From contig JAMPIT010000258.1 in NCBI GenBank assembly GCA_026261815.1, forward strand, positions 19,114,501 to 19,178,500: a DNA stretch of 64,000 bases, written 5' to 3'. This DNA is from Monarcha castaneiventris obscurior (lineage: Eukaryota > Chordata > Aves > Passeriformes > Monarchidae). Shown piece after piece: positions 26,511-56,936 of the stretch; position 1 is the first letter of the stretch; the number at the start of each line of letters is the position of its first letter. The position numbers were made by a program, and so were the translations under genes. The notes beneath the pieces were generated by a model. It was not told the origin of the DNA. It did not search any database and saw only the letters and a program-made list of their open reading frames with translations.

Positions 26511-26760
26511 CTTGCTCCCGCCCGCGGGGAGGGGCCGCAACATGGCGGCGCGGGGGCCGCCGGGAGCCGCGATGGCGGCGCTGGGGCAGGGGCAGGAGCA
26601 GGAGCCGGAGCCGGAGCCGGGGCGCTGCGCTCACTTCGTGCTGAGGAAAAGGCGCTTCTGCAGGATGATCCCGGCGCCCGGCAGGCGCTTCTGCGGAGAG
26701 CACGGCCACGAGGAGGTGCAGGGACCCTTCTCCGGCCGGGAGGGTGGGCGGGCTCGGGTT
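25990..26760. promoter_or_regulatory. CpG island and divergent promoter of SASS6 and TRMT13
   Basis: A sharply GC- and CpG-rich block covers both first exons. Only 31 bases (26511-26541) separate the start codons, and they contain GC-box-like CCCGCCC and GGGGAGGGGC cores. Both start codons lie inside AANATGGCGGC, the YY1 consensus: AAGATGGCGGC on the minus strand at 26503-26513 and AACATGGCGGC on the plus strand at 26539-26549. The 5' leaders must therefore be very short, or each transcript must begin inside the other gene's first exon. No TATA box is seen. Confidence 0.85.
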
Positions 26761-29700
26761 CGCCTCGCTCTGGCGGCATGGCGGGGCGGCAGCGCCTGTG
26801 CCTTCCCTTGAGCCTTCATGTGCCGGGCACTCGCTTCAGCCCCGCAGCAGCGCTGCCCTTGCGTTAGGGGCTTATTCTTTTAGCATCCAGTCGAGTATTA
26901 AGTTCTCGTCTCAGTTTCTCCGTTCCGGTTAACCCACCTGTTCTGAATAAGTGTTTTAGGAAGCAGATGCCCCTCAACAGCTTTTTTGAAACAGGACGCT
27001 GAATGCATGCTGAAGTGTTTTCTAAAACTTTTCTAACTAGGAACAAAATGACAGAAAAAGAATTCCGTGCCCTCTTGATCCAAAACAGTGAGTATATGTA
27101 AATGCTTTTCCTGTTCTTTGTCAGTATTCACATGATACTTACTTTTCTCTCCATTTGGCTTTTAGCACTGTATATGAAGATCAACTACAAAAGCATTTAA
27201 AAAAATGTAACTCAAGAGAGAAGCCAAAGCCCGTAAGTGCAATGTAATTTCAGCACTTCCTCTCGGATTTAAGACCTTAAACATTACAGCCCTGCAGAGA
27301 ATTTTGTGTGCTGACAGCAGCTGTGAGCTGCAGGGCAGCAGTTCTAGCAAAGCACTACTGTAAGGCAGGATGGAAGCTCAATAACTACTTGCTGAAGTGC
27401 ATCTCACATTCCAGTCCCCTCATATTCTCTGCCCCTTCTCATTGTAATTTGGTACAGTTTTTCATTTCTTAGTTACAAATAAAAACGTTGGATTCATTTT
27501 TCTCAGAAATGCACCCAGGGAACAGGCTCTCACAATGCCATTCATTTCAGAGGCTGCGTGAGAGGTTGTCCTGGGAAAGTGAAACCGGCAGGGAGGCTCC
27601 AGGTATTCCAGCCAACTGCCTGCTCCAGTCGGGCTGGCAGTGAGACATAGAAACCTTGGCTGACAGCTGCTGAGGAAACAGGATGTGTTCAAACAGCTCT
27701 TCCAAGAAAGCAGAGGATGGCTTCTTTGTTGCCTGCCTTTCTGCCTTATTAGTAATAGCTGGGAAACCTTAGTAATACCTAAGGTGTATTACCTTAGCAG
27801 TAATACCTGAACCTTTAGTAATACCTGGGAAACCTTAAAATGGTCTCTGGAATCTGTCTAGTAAGCACTGACTGCATAACTCTTATTAACATGTCCGATC
27901 TTGTAAAACTGTGTCAGAAGAGTAATTTCTGGCTGGGATTCAGGATCAGACTTTGGAAGAAAAATTACTTGGAAAATCTTACTTCAGTGGATTCCTATTG
28001 CTACATACCTTACCATAAGAACACCGAAGAATTTAGCTATTTGCTTCCTGGTAATTAACTGAATCAAATTTATTTTCTTTTGATTTTTTAAAGGTCTACT
28101 TTGTTCAAGATATTAATGCCGGTTTAAAAGATGTAGCAGAAATACCAGAAAAACAAGTGAGTGCATTATTTGGTTTTAAGTTCAGTCCTTACATTACATG
28201 TTGCAATTTGTCATGTGACTATAAAGATAACAGAAAAATTAAATGGTCTCGTATTTATTGGTGTCACTTTCTTTTTCCTTATAAAGGTTCCTTTATCTTC
28301 TCTCTCTATCGAAGAGCTGCAGAACTTAATTATCAAGTTGAAAAAAGCAACTAATGGTGAGATTAGTATTAAATACTAAAAATAAGAGGTTTTAAATTGA
28401 ATGGATTAAATATTTCATTGTTATTTTTGTTGTTAGATACCTGTAAGGATATGAGACCAGTGGCATAAAACACATCTGAAATAATCATCAGGCAGACTTC
28501 CAGTAGCTAAATTTTACTACAGAAAGTAAACTAGAGTGAAAGAATGATGAAACACCAATCCTGTGTTCCCTTCCTTTTGTTTTTCTTTTTTTCACACTCT
28601 GATATCACTACAGATAACAATACAGCTCTGTTATAAACATATGGTAATGGATTTATGCTCCCAACAGACTGTTTTGTTAGTGCTACAAATTGAGTTCATA
28701 TCACAGCTGTAATGTGTGTTACAAAGTAGGAACTCTTGGAAACTGGAAAACTATACCTAAAGGTTTTGCATTTGCCTACAGGCCTGGAACTTCATCTTAA
28801 GGAACAAATACTGTCCCACCAGGCTTTACAAGAAGCCTTAAATGACCCAAAGAATGGGGAATCTGCTTTCAAACACCTGAAACAACAGGTTTGGTCTGAT
28901 TTACTCATAACTATAGAGGGGTTTGAATGTGAAATTGTGCTGCTGCAAATTTGAGTGACTGGGTGCATTGTGCTAGTTGCTTCCTACAGAGGAAGTCTGA
29001 TATGATAAAACAGAAGATATAACCCCTTTCCTCTGTACACACATCATCTTTTCTCTAATCCCTCACTGAAAGGAAGGCTTAAAAAAGTCTTCTGCAGTTC
29101 GGAGAAGGAATAGTTTTTTATAAGGCATTGCAATACACAGTGTAAATACTTGCTTGGTTCACAAATAATCTTTTGATGTTTGTAGGCTTCTATTCTAGGT
29201 AACATGGAAAAATTGCATTTACTTGGTCCAGGAAGGTGTTTTATTGAGTTTGGAGCTGGCCGAGGAAAGCTGTCTCATTGGGTTGATGTTGCCTTACAGA
29301 ATGTTGAAAGTGTTCAGTTTTTGCTTGTGGAAAGGGCAACCACAAGATTCAAGGTAAGAGAATATTGTCACATTAGTAAAGTATAATTTTTAAACCATTG
29401 CCATTGAAGCTGTTAGTATTTTTTTTTTATCCTCAGCAAATTTAAATTTTACAAGTTATATGTTCCATACTTCACCAATAGCAAATTTATTAGAAAAAAA
29501 TCCTGGTGTTTAATGTTGGAAATTCACAGATGTTGACTTGACAGGAAAAAAGTCTGACATTAGCACCTGGAGCAAAATTATAATTATTTGTGGCCACTCC
29601 TACTTAATGATCTTGTTCTGTTTAAACAGGTGGATGGAAAACATAAGAGGAGAGATTCTATATTTGAGAGACTTCAAGTAGACATTCAGCACTTATGTTT

Positions 29701-32291
29701 AAGTAAGTTCCTTCTTAACAGAGGCTTATTTTTAAATTTCGAATACTGGGGTTCCAATCAGTTTATATGTAGCACACTTAAATATACTTGGTTTTGAAGA
29801 TTATATTCAGTGGTTGCTTGGACATGTTGATGCTGTGTGTATACAAATATATACACACAGGCATGTGTAGATACACACATACATATATATTAAATGGAGT
29901 TTTAAAGTTTTCTGCTTTTTATACACTTATGTGACATTACAGGTGAGAAGTATCAAAACAAATACATTTTGAAAGTTTTTTAGCACTTGCAGGATTAAAC
30001 ATGTTTGCTTTGTTTGTTTTATGTGTAGAATTAATCAAGTCATGCACCATCAATGCTACTGAATTTGTGGGAGCACCTGTCAGCAGGAGCTGCATCAATG
30101 TCATATTTACCTTTCACAGGCTGTATAGAAAGGCTGCGATGGTTAAATATGCTTTCCAGCCTCAGCATCCTACTCTTTTAATTTGTCTTAACAAAAGCCT
30201 CTTTCCTTTGAATAGCTTATAGCTGAATGTACCAATCATTTTTAGTAGTATACCATGTACCATGTATTTTTAGTAGTGGCAAACATTTATTTTTAAGTGC
30301 GCTGAAACTGTATTTTTCAAAGAAAACATACAGGTGCTGGGGGAGTTGTGGATTCGATGGGGGTTTTGTTGGTTGGTTTTTTTTTTCCCCTCCAGATAAG
30401 GTACCTATTTTGGAGAAGAAAAAAATACCAGTGGTAGGAATTGGCAAGCATTTGTGTGGTGCTGCGACAGGTATGAATTACAGATGTGTGAACTACAGAA
30501 AGTCAGGATACTAAACCTTACGTTCTAGACTGATCTTCCAAACTGTCCTTTTAAGCTGTTCTTGCCCTCTAACCCTTTGTTGGTGAATACAGTAATTATA
30601 TTCTAAATATCTGTTGACTCCAGGGGAATAGTGAAAGGATAATGGATGTAAGGATACTTCAGGCAGAAGTGAAGCCTTTCTTGGCTTTAATAGATTAGAA
30701 CAGAGAATAGTGTGTGGTGGCATGGGTCATGTATTTGAGAGTATTTTTAGCACAGTTGCCTCTTCTTTGAAATATTTTTCTTTCTAAATTTTTATTGGCT
30801 GTCTGAATATGTATCCCAAACACAAATAGGATTGTGTTTCTGTCCTGATAACTTTAAACTAATACAGTTTTTCTAATGTTATATGGCTACTATGTAGAGA
30901 AAGACATCTGAAATATGACACCTTTATAGGTATTGTGACAAAGATGACACAGTTAAGCATTTAAGAAGTACATGTGCATATTAAATAGATGGTGTCCTAG
31001 ATATCAAACTTTTAGAGCAAATACTTGTGTGTTTTACAGGGAGGATATTCTCCTACAGTATGCCAATTTTTTAACCAAACTATTTTAAATTCACTTGTGC
31101 AGAACAAATATTCAGAGGATAAGCCCTTAGAAGCTCCAAAAGGTCTCATAATATTAATTTAGCATTTAGGGTTTCAATGTTTTCAAAGCATGTTTGTAAT
31201 TTTTAGTTATCATTGAACTTGCTTTTTGGCTTAATTTATGATGTACGATTTTATTTTTCTTTGTGGGAATCCCACATTCCCAACCATGATACAACCTGTA
31301 TAAATAATGGCATGGTGTTTATGGATTTTTTTTTTTTTGTGGGGGGGATGTATTTGTTCATTCCCAGATCTTGCTTTGAGATGCTTGGTTGAAAGTTACA
31401 CCACTTGCTGTGATGGTGAAGATGAAGAGCCTGCACCAAAACGCTCCAGGGCTGCTCAGACAGAGGTGGCTTCTCAGAGATCTGCTGGTAGTGAAAGCAC
31501 CACAGAAGACCATAAGCCTGTAGCTGGCATTGTTATTGCTCTGTGTTGCCATCACAAGTGTGACTGGACACATTATGTAGGCAGAGAGTTCTTTAAATCA
31601 GTAGGACTGGGACCAGTAGAATTTCATTATTTTCAGAGAATGAGTAGTTGGGCCACCTGTGGCATGCGAGAAACCACAAGCAAAGCTTCTGCAAGTGAAG
31701 ACAGTGAAGATCAAACTGATGACACAGAAGAACATGAGCAAACACTGAGCAGGACAGAGAGCGGTTCAGATACTCTACAAGGGTATGTAAATTTTCTTTT
31801 CCTAGCAAATGGACTCTAGCAGAAAAGCTATATATAGTGGCACATTAAATGGTTTTGGGTCCTCAAAAGGACACATTCTGCAGAAACATTTAATTACTAA
31901 ACTTATGGAAATACTTTACTTTAAAAATACAATTTTCATGGCCATACATTTCAAAATACTTCAACAGTCATGCTTGCCTGACTGAAATGAACTTACAGTG
32001 GTAGCAGTAGTTTTTTTAAGCTTAACTACTAATGTTAATTAACAGAACCAGTTCCTGCCAGCTGTTCATTCTTTCCTTCCTTTCTCTGAAACCAGGATAC
32101 TGAGTGCTGAGGAGCGAAAGGAGATCGGCTGCCTCTGTAAACGGCTGATTGATCATGGCCGGGTTGAGTATTTACAGCAGCAGGGATACAAGGCTGCACT
32201 ACAGTATTACACAGAGTCTGCTGTGTCCTTGGAGAATGTGCTCTTGACAGCTGTCCCAAGTCCTTCTTTGATACCAGAGCCAACTATATGA
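26542..32291 (+). CDS. TRMT13: TRMT13, tRNA (nucleotide-4) 2'-O-methyltransferase
   Basis: Eleven exons: 26542-26715, 27041-27087, 27166-27232, 28094-28156, 28287-28356, 28782-28888, 29186-29353, 29630-29702, 30396-30470, 31368-31782 and 32096-32291 (TGA). The predicted length is 484 aa (human 481). The N-terminus has a CCCH finger (C29, C40, C51, H54) and a U11-48K-type CHHC finger (C68, H74, H84, C88). The TRM13 methyltransferase domain follows, with FIEFGAGRGK (195-204) as the SAM-binding loop, then GIGKHLCG and ALCCHHKCDW blocks typical of the family. Family members methylate the ribose at position 4 of tRNA Pro, Gly and His acceptor stems. An acidic disordered insert lies near the end of exon 10. 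An in-frame ATG at 26572 would remove ten residues; both contexts are plausible. Exon 1 encodes a Gly-Gln/Glu-Pro repeat. It starts head to head with SASS6. Confidence 0.97.
27751..27836. repeat. short minisatellite-like array, four units of 20-25 bp
   Basis: In TRMT13 intron 3, variants of 'agtaatacctgggaaacctt' occur at 27751-27770, 27771-27795, 27796-27816 and 27817-27836. The first and last units differ by one base and the middle two carry indels. Confidence 0.8.
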
Positions 32292-33554
32292 CAGGAAATA
32301 GATTTGGAATTGGTAGGGAAAAAAACAAATCCTATAAAACTCATCTGAATTTTTTTTAAAAGCTTATTCATTTCTTATAAAAAAACCCTTTTGTTGTCTT
32401 TCCTACTGTACCCAGGAAAAGGTCTTACATTTTCCAGTTTCACTGGGAATTACAAATATGCAAACCAGTTCACATCAGTGGAAATATAAAATCCCTCAGA
32501 ATATTTGAAACCTGTTGTAGCCTCTTTGCTGTGAAGTGTACTTGATATTTTCTTCCATTCACAGTTACATTCTTTATTCATTTGGATTCATGACAGGAGA
32601 AGAATCAGAAGTACAACTTTCCAGATTTCCTGAAAGACAATAGGTTAAAATAAGAGAAATTAACATACTTTATTTTCACTTTGAAGTTCAGGATAGCTTT
32701 GTATTTCCTCTTACAATATTTAAGTAGACCTAAGTACTTTCATCAGCCTGTGCTGCTAGGGAATCTATTGAGGAAGAAAACTTATGTCTAAAGTGTCATC
32801 TTGGTATAATTTTGTAATTTTGTAATGAAATATTGATAAGAAAAAAGCTGGCTTAGTGTTCTAAATCAAGAGCATTTCATTCATTTTTTAAGCCTTCACA
32901 GAACACAGAATGAAGATCAGAGAGAACATTTTATATCTGCAGTGAAGTGTTCTCTGCAAGTAACAGCTGCCACCTGAACATCTGTTCCAAAGTGCTTATT
33001 TGGGTCTCTTACTGCAACATTTAAGCTGTTACTTTGGAGACTGTGAACAGCAATCTTTGTCATGTTTTAAAAGTGGGATGAAACTGTGGGGGTGTTTTGT
33101 TTAAGTGACTTTATTTTGTGTCAGGGAAAGCAAGTTGTGAGAAACGTTTATCAGGTGTTGATAGTTCATTGCTAAAAGATGTATGTTGGGAACATAGGCA
33201 TTTCTCCCTTAATCCTCCCTTGGAAGTACCATCTGAACATCATCCAAATATAGGAAAAGTTGAGCTTCATGAATTAAAGGGTGCTAGAAGACCTTCACTA
33301 TGTTAGCTGATTATACTGCAAATACAAAAGTCATCAGCTTCTAGTTGTTCATGGTATAGATAACTCAGGCACATTTATTCCAATGCTCCATGGTTCCAGT
33401 ATGTTCCTATGCTGTTTGTGGTGAAGACCTACTGTGCCAACTCCTGTTAGAAGTGCCCCTGCCCTCAGTAAAAGCCTGTTTACAGATTTTTTTGAAAAAG
33501 CTACTCATTTATTAAGAGGATTATTCATGTTTCATTTCTATACATATCCTAGAT
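32292..33554 (+). other. TRMT13: TRMT13 3' UTR and tail-to-tail spacer to LRRC39
   Basis: About 1.26 kb lies between the two stop codons. It is AT-rich with no convincing open frame. An ATTAAA at 33273-33278 is one possible TRMT13 poly(A) signal, with low certainty. No repeat was recognised. Confidence 0.6.
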
Positions 33555-40227
<6,673 letters not shown>

Positions 40228-43200
40228 GATCCTTCACATGTTCAGATTTGGTTGCAGGAATCTGACTGAATTTCAGGCTCAATGCACCACTTCATGTATC
40301 AGTTACCAGATGGGGACAATGATGTGAAAACTAAAATACTGCAATACCCACTTCCTTATGTTATTAAATTAGTTAATGTAAAGAACTGACAGAATTTTAT
40401 TGACTGCTTTCTCTTTATAAAAATAGATAATTGCACCTAGATAAATTTTATTAGAATAAGAAATGGTATTTTTTGCAGTCTCTGCATTCTTATCAGTCAA
40501 CAACTGCTTCTCTCAGTTCCTTCCAATGGTAGGGTATGTATTGACCTTAATAATTATTAAATGCATATTTGAGTACTCATTCCCATCCCAGGAAGAAATT
40601 AAGCTGTTACCTGCAATCTAAGGCACTTGAATTCTGATAGCTGCATTCTAGCACCTACCTGATATAAATACTTGCAGCTACAGAAGTTTTGCACTTTACA
40701 AGAACTGAACTGTTCCTGGAAATTAATTACTATACTTTATTTGCATTAATTTTCTTCATAGCTTAACTCATTACAATGTATTTTATAGTTAGCAATGCTT
40801 TACATTTAGGAAAAAGCTTTTAAATTCTTCTGATTTCTCTTTGAATGTTTGTGCAGCCCTACTGGGTGTCAGAATTCACATTTAAAATTAAATTCAGTCT
40901 AAACTTTAGAAGTTATATTTCCTTTAGTGAGATAATTAATACATATTGTCCTGAAGAGCAGCAAAATAGGATACTGACTCATCCTAATCAGTGCATCCCT
41001 CTAAAAATCATTCTTATTTTCATTACTGGAACCAAGATACTGATACTCAGATAAGCTTGCAGGGCTAAACTTCATGCCAGCAGCAATGTACTCTGAACAC
41101 TGATGATCTGAATGTTCCCTTTCTAACTTTTTACTGATACTTGTAGGGGCAAGTAAGAAAAATACCTTATATATGCTTCAAACTAAAAAAGTAAGGATAA
41201 CTTTCTTCCAAACAAGCAGGCAGGTAACAACAAAAGAGGAATTTCATTTCTTTTCATACATGTATTTCCCTACAATAATTTCTGCAGGTCTGTCTTTTAG
41301 AACCAAACTTTTGTTTTATATTTTTTCTGTTATAATTTCGTATGGCCTGGATAAGCCACAACTGTTTAGTGACCTTTTTTGTGTTCAAACTGTCAGCCAT
41401 TCTATTTTATGTTTACTACATCTTTTGCTAACATACTTATTTGTAAAGTCTGATTATACTGAAATCAAGTTATAATCTGTAAGCAAATAAAATGTAAAAT
41501 GTCAGGATTTCCTCCTGTTGCAAAAACAGCATAAAAATCAAATTATAAATCTTGCATAAAGGAGAATCTGGTCTAATACATTAATATTTATGATTCTTAG
41601 CTGTTCTCTGTTCATTAGGGAAAAATGGCAGGATTTGAGAAGTGACACAAATGGCAATCCCAGCGTGGCATGGTGCACTCTGGCCTTTGGGTTCCTAGAG
41701 AGGGATTGGATTTTTTCCTGTAAAGAGAGGACTGTATCCTCTTTCCCTCCCCCACATAAATGTGATCACATTTACTAATTTGAAGGATTAGCTTCTCTTT
41801 CAGTGATCATCAGAGTAACTACCCTTCCCCATTCCCATCCCAATATGCAACAGTAATGCCATGTATGCATGAGGTTTTTTTGCTCCAGTTAGTGGTTACA
41901 ATTCAAACTGCACGATTTTTCAACATTAAATTTCTACTGAGATCAAGTGATTAAGTAATCTATAATTTCCTGTTGTTTAGAGACATTTTTGGAACTACAA
42001 GCCTTTTTAGGTAGAAAACTAGAAACCTTTTTATATAAATTGTGCAGAAAAGAGACATTTGTTAATAGTTGTACTACTAAAGCTAGTATCATACTATATA
42101 GTCAAACCAATACTTATTTCCAGTAAAGCTCACTCTAGGCAACTCTCTTTTGCTATGGAAAGTGTATTATTCAACAAGAACTGCCTTAGAACCATGAAAT
42201 ACCAAAGGACCTAAGTATATGACTATTTTCAGGAGGATTTCATGATATAACATGACTACCATCAAAAAAGTTCTTGTTCTTAGATCTTATTTGTCAAGAA
42301 AATAAAAACCATAATAATCATGCCATCACAACCAACAATTCAGAAGTAAATTCCCAAGCATGGCTATAAAACAACTGCAAATTCACTCCCAAGTAATCGG
42401 ATCTCCCAAAACCTTCACCTCCAAGCACCAGAAAGAGTTTAACAACTACTTACCTCAATTATTTGGTGTGTTCAAGGATTTTCTGTGACTCATTGCTTTC
42501 TGGACAAGAGCAGAGATAAATTATGAATCTTGTCTGTATTACCAAACCCATTTAAAACTCTCACTCAGACTCCAATGCAATGTCAGTCTAGTTCTAATTT
42601 TAACCTACGCTGAGAATAGAAGGCATCACATGAGGCACTTTTGCAACCCCCCCAAGCATTTACCACTGTTGAAGTCTTCCCAGTTTGCAGAGTGTGACTG
42701 GGCTCCCCTAAACTAGACTCCCTTTAATAGAAGTTTAAAAACTGTGAACAGGTAGAACAAAGGAGTACTTGTCATGCTACACAGTGAGTTTGTTTTGAAT
42801 TAAAAATGACAATTAAAAATAAAAAAGGTTAGTATTGAATTTAAAACAACTGCTTTCTTTAGTAATGTTTCTCTGCAAGGTAGCTGAGCTTCAAAGTGCT
42901 ATTAAACAGCAACATTGACTAAATAGACTACAAAAAGTATTACATCACTAAGTATTTTACTCATTACTTTTGCTCATTATTTTACAAGAATTCTCTTGCT
43001 GAAGGATTTTAGTGCAAATTAGCAAAGTCCAGACAGAAAAATAATCTTTACTAGGATGTGCAGAGGGGTTATTACTCACCCCTTTTCATGCTTCCAACCA
43101 TGAAACATATTTAACATTCTATTTCTTCAAATAGCCCTTGGAGAAGATAGAACGAGAACAAGTCTGTCAGAATCTTTTTCTTCAAACGGAAAGAGAGAGA

Positions 43201-45230
43201 CAACAATAATCACAGGTCACTATTTGAGGCAGAAGCCGTAAAACTGGATATTTCTAACCAATTGCACCGGAGTATAAAATGTGAAGATGAAATTTTAAAA
43301 GTAACATCAATTTGGTTATAAATCTACCACACAGAACTTTATAACAAAAAGAACTCCAACCCTCTCCAGTCCATTACCAACTAAATACATGAACACCAAT
43401 ACCTACTTAAAAAGACACTAAGTACTTTAGCTTTCAATCTTCTCCTTGTGTAAGTAAAATTATTCTGTCTTAAATACCTCAAAGTAATTTTATTGCTTTC
43501 TTTCGTACACTTATATTTCCTCAATTTATTTTCTCAATGGTCATCATATTAAAAAATATCCTAAGCCTTTATCCTAAGGCCTTACCAAAACCATATACTT
43601 GTAGGAAAGTAGATATTAGGCTGTGTTCTTTTGGTAGCCTTGAGTACACTATGTTCTTTAAAGCTAGAGGAAAGAGTTTGAGTCACCTGTACAGGATTGC
43701 CTGCATAAAATTCACAAATAAAAACGATATTACTACAATTCTTTGTGGCTTTATATTTTTTATTAGGAATAAATAAATCTGATAAAAATGAAATAGGTGA
43801 TAAGCATGATATATTAGTCAAACTTTGCAAGAAATGACCTTTATATAAAAGACCCTTATACCACAATAGAAATATTAATAGCACCTTACATGGATGCTCC
43901 ACACTCCCCCATCTACATTACCAGCTTTCCTCTTAGTCTCAGCATCATGGATAGCAGGGATTCTACCTCTGGTAGCCTGTCTCAAATCTTCACAGTTAAA
44001 TGCAATAGACAACTTTGGCCTACAATTTTGGAGAATGCTCCTGTTTTTGACACATCTAAAAAAGGAGAAAATGTCCATTTTGTGCATTACAGATTTATTT
44101 TTAAGGCTATGTAACTGTCTTTTCCTGTGTCTGTGTGAAACTTATGTGTCTAGAAGGTATTTATATCCAACAGTTTTCTTCATATCTCCCATTAAATCAG
44201 GGCAAGCTTCATGATCTGTTTAGTTTACCTTAAAGCCACATAACAACTTTCTGTTCTAAAGGCATTAACTTGAACCTATTCATTATGTGCCTTGTATCTG
44301 AGTTTAAGAAGTCCTTACCTCACACAGTATTTTTAATGTCCATTCTCTGTTGAATCTGATTAATCAGTCAAATTCTATTATCTGAATATCAATAACACAA
44401 TGCAAGCTTTTAGATCATGATCAGCTTACTCTCATTCTACCTAATTACAAAAAATAAAAGAAACCTTCTCCCCACATTTAGTTTTAACAGACAGATGCTT
44501 TCTATAAGAAATAAAAATAACTGGAAAGCATTAAGGACTGAAACTACTTCCAGCCTTTAAAAATACAGGATATTCTAGAGAGTATTAAGGCCTTGATAGT
44601 TATCAATCAGTGTTGTCAGTAAGCATTTGAATAAATATGGCCTCTTCATTTATAGTTTGATAAAGAGTACCTGTGCAAGTACTTGCCAGGAAAAAGTGGA
44701 TCAGCGAAAGACTTAAGAGGTTTACTCAGTTAAACAACAAAAAGCTCTCTGGACATCTTACAGCAGAAGCATTAAAGGCATTTTATTTGTATATTATTTT
44801 TGCATAATCCCTTTTGGGAATTCAGGTATTATTTGTCAAAATAAATTTACGTGTCCAAAATGGAAGAACTGTGAGTATTCCCCTCCAAAATTCCCCTTCA
44901 GATTATAAATACTGCAGGTGTAGAGCAGTGGCACTCAGTCACACCAGCCTGACAATCATTCTTACTAGAAAAGGCAAAATAAAGACATTCCACCACCATA
45001 CTCAGAAGCTGTGACCTATTCAGTTTGACAGTCTGCTGTAGAAGAAATTACAGCAATACTAATTAAAAGAAGTAACAACTAATTGAGACTGGTATCAGCT
45101 GTTGAGAACTTTTAACCGCATACATTATTGTATAATGCACGTAGCAAAGGGCACATGTTAGCAGAGACAGCTTTTATAACTATTCAGTCTAATCCACAGA
45201 GTTGAAAGGCATATTGTAGCCATGATTTCC
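40228..45230. other. LRRC39 upstream region and DBT 3' flank
   Basis: About 5 kb of AT-rich sequence with no recognised coding exon or repeat. On the minus strand two strong splice donors suggest LRRC39 5' noncoding exons: GAG/GTAAGT with the exon edge at 42454, and GGG/GTGAGTAAT with the edge at 43080. A MEF2-type site, ttaaaaataa, lies at 42813-42822, which would suit a muscle gene but could arise by chance in AT-rich DNA. The right part (about 43.5-45.2 kb) may contain a long DBT 3' UTR, since several AATAAA hexamers occur on the minus strand. Confidence 0.5.
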
Positions 45231-45231
45231 T

Positions 45232-56325
<11,094 letters not shown>

Positions 56326-56463
56326 CTTCCCCGGGCAGGGCGGCCCCGCACACACCCCCGGCACAGCCAACCGGCGGCGGCCGCGCCCGCACAGCCAACC
56401 AGCGGCGGGCGGGGGCCGGGCGGCGCTCGGGGCAGGAGCCGGGAGAGCGTCCCCGGTGCAGGG

Positions 56464-56537
56464 CCGCCGGTGGCGGGGCCGGGCGTGCGGCTTCCCCGAG
56501 CCGCCGGTGGCGGGGCCGGGCGTGCGGCTTCCCCGAG
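56464..56537. repeat. 37-bp tandem duplication upstream of DBT
   Basis: Two exact 37-base copies beginning ccgccggtggcggggccggg occur at 56464-56500 and 56501-56537, followed by a partial third (ccgcagtagcgg). They lie 140-210 bases upstream of the DBT start, within its CpG island. Confidence 0.92.
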
Positions 56538-56652
56538 CCGCAGTAGCGGGAAGGGCAGCGCGAAGGGCCCGGCCGTTCCCGATGCACGTGTAATAGTCCC
56601 GAACGCGCCTGCCAGACCAACACGCCCGTGTCTGTGGTTCTACCTGAAAGAA

Positions 56653-56936
56653 GGTTGTAGCCAGGTGGGGTCGACCTGTTCTCCCAGGTGACGAGCGACA
56701 GGACATAGTCTTGAGACGCGCCAGGGGAGGTTTACTTTGAACATTCGTAGGAAGAATCACTTCACGGAAAGGGCCATTAGACATTGGAACGGGCTGCCCA
56801 GGGAAGTGGTGGAGTTACCAGCCCTGGAGGTGTTTAAGGAAAAGACTGGACGTGGTACTTAGTGCCATGGTCTGGTTGACATCGTGGTATTCGCTCAGGA
56901 GTCTTTTACAACCCAATTCATTCTGTGATTTATTCT
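56653..56936 (+). mobile_element. CR1 LINE 3' end inserted between DBT and RTCA
   Basis: About 285 bases match the sense-strand CR1 tail: 'ctgttctcccaggtgacgag', 'cgccaggggaggtttacttt', 'gggctgcccagggaagtggt', 'ctggaggtgtttaaggaaaa' and 'cttagtgccatggtctggtt'. It finishes with an imperfect ATTCTGTG octamer repeat at about 56918-56936, the true CR1 3' end. It is 5' truncated and sits 330 bases from the DBT start and 470 from the RTCA start. Confidence 0.94.

Noticed and set aside
29835..29892. TA/CA-rich stretch in TRMT13 intron 8 resembling a replication or matrix element
   Set aside because: It is an interrupted TACACA/TATATA dinucleotide run, explained as decayed microsatellite.
31326..31350. 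T-run followed by seven Gs just before TRMT13 exon 10, considered as a structured element
   Set aside because: It lies in the polypyrimidine region of an ordinary acceptor, and one G-run cannot form a quadruplex alone.
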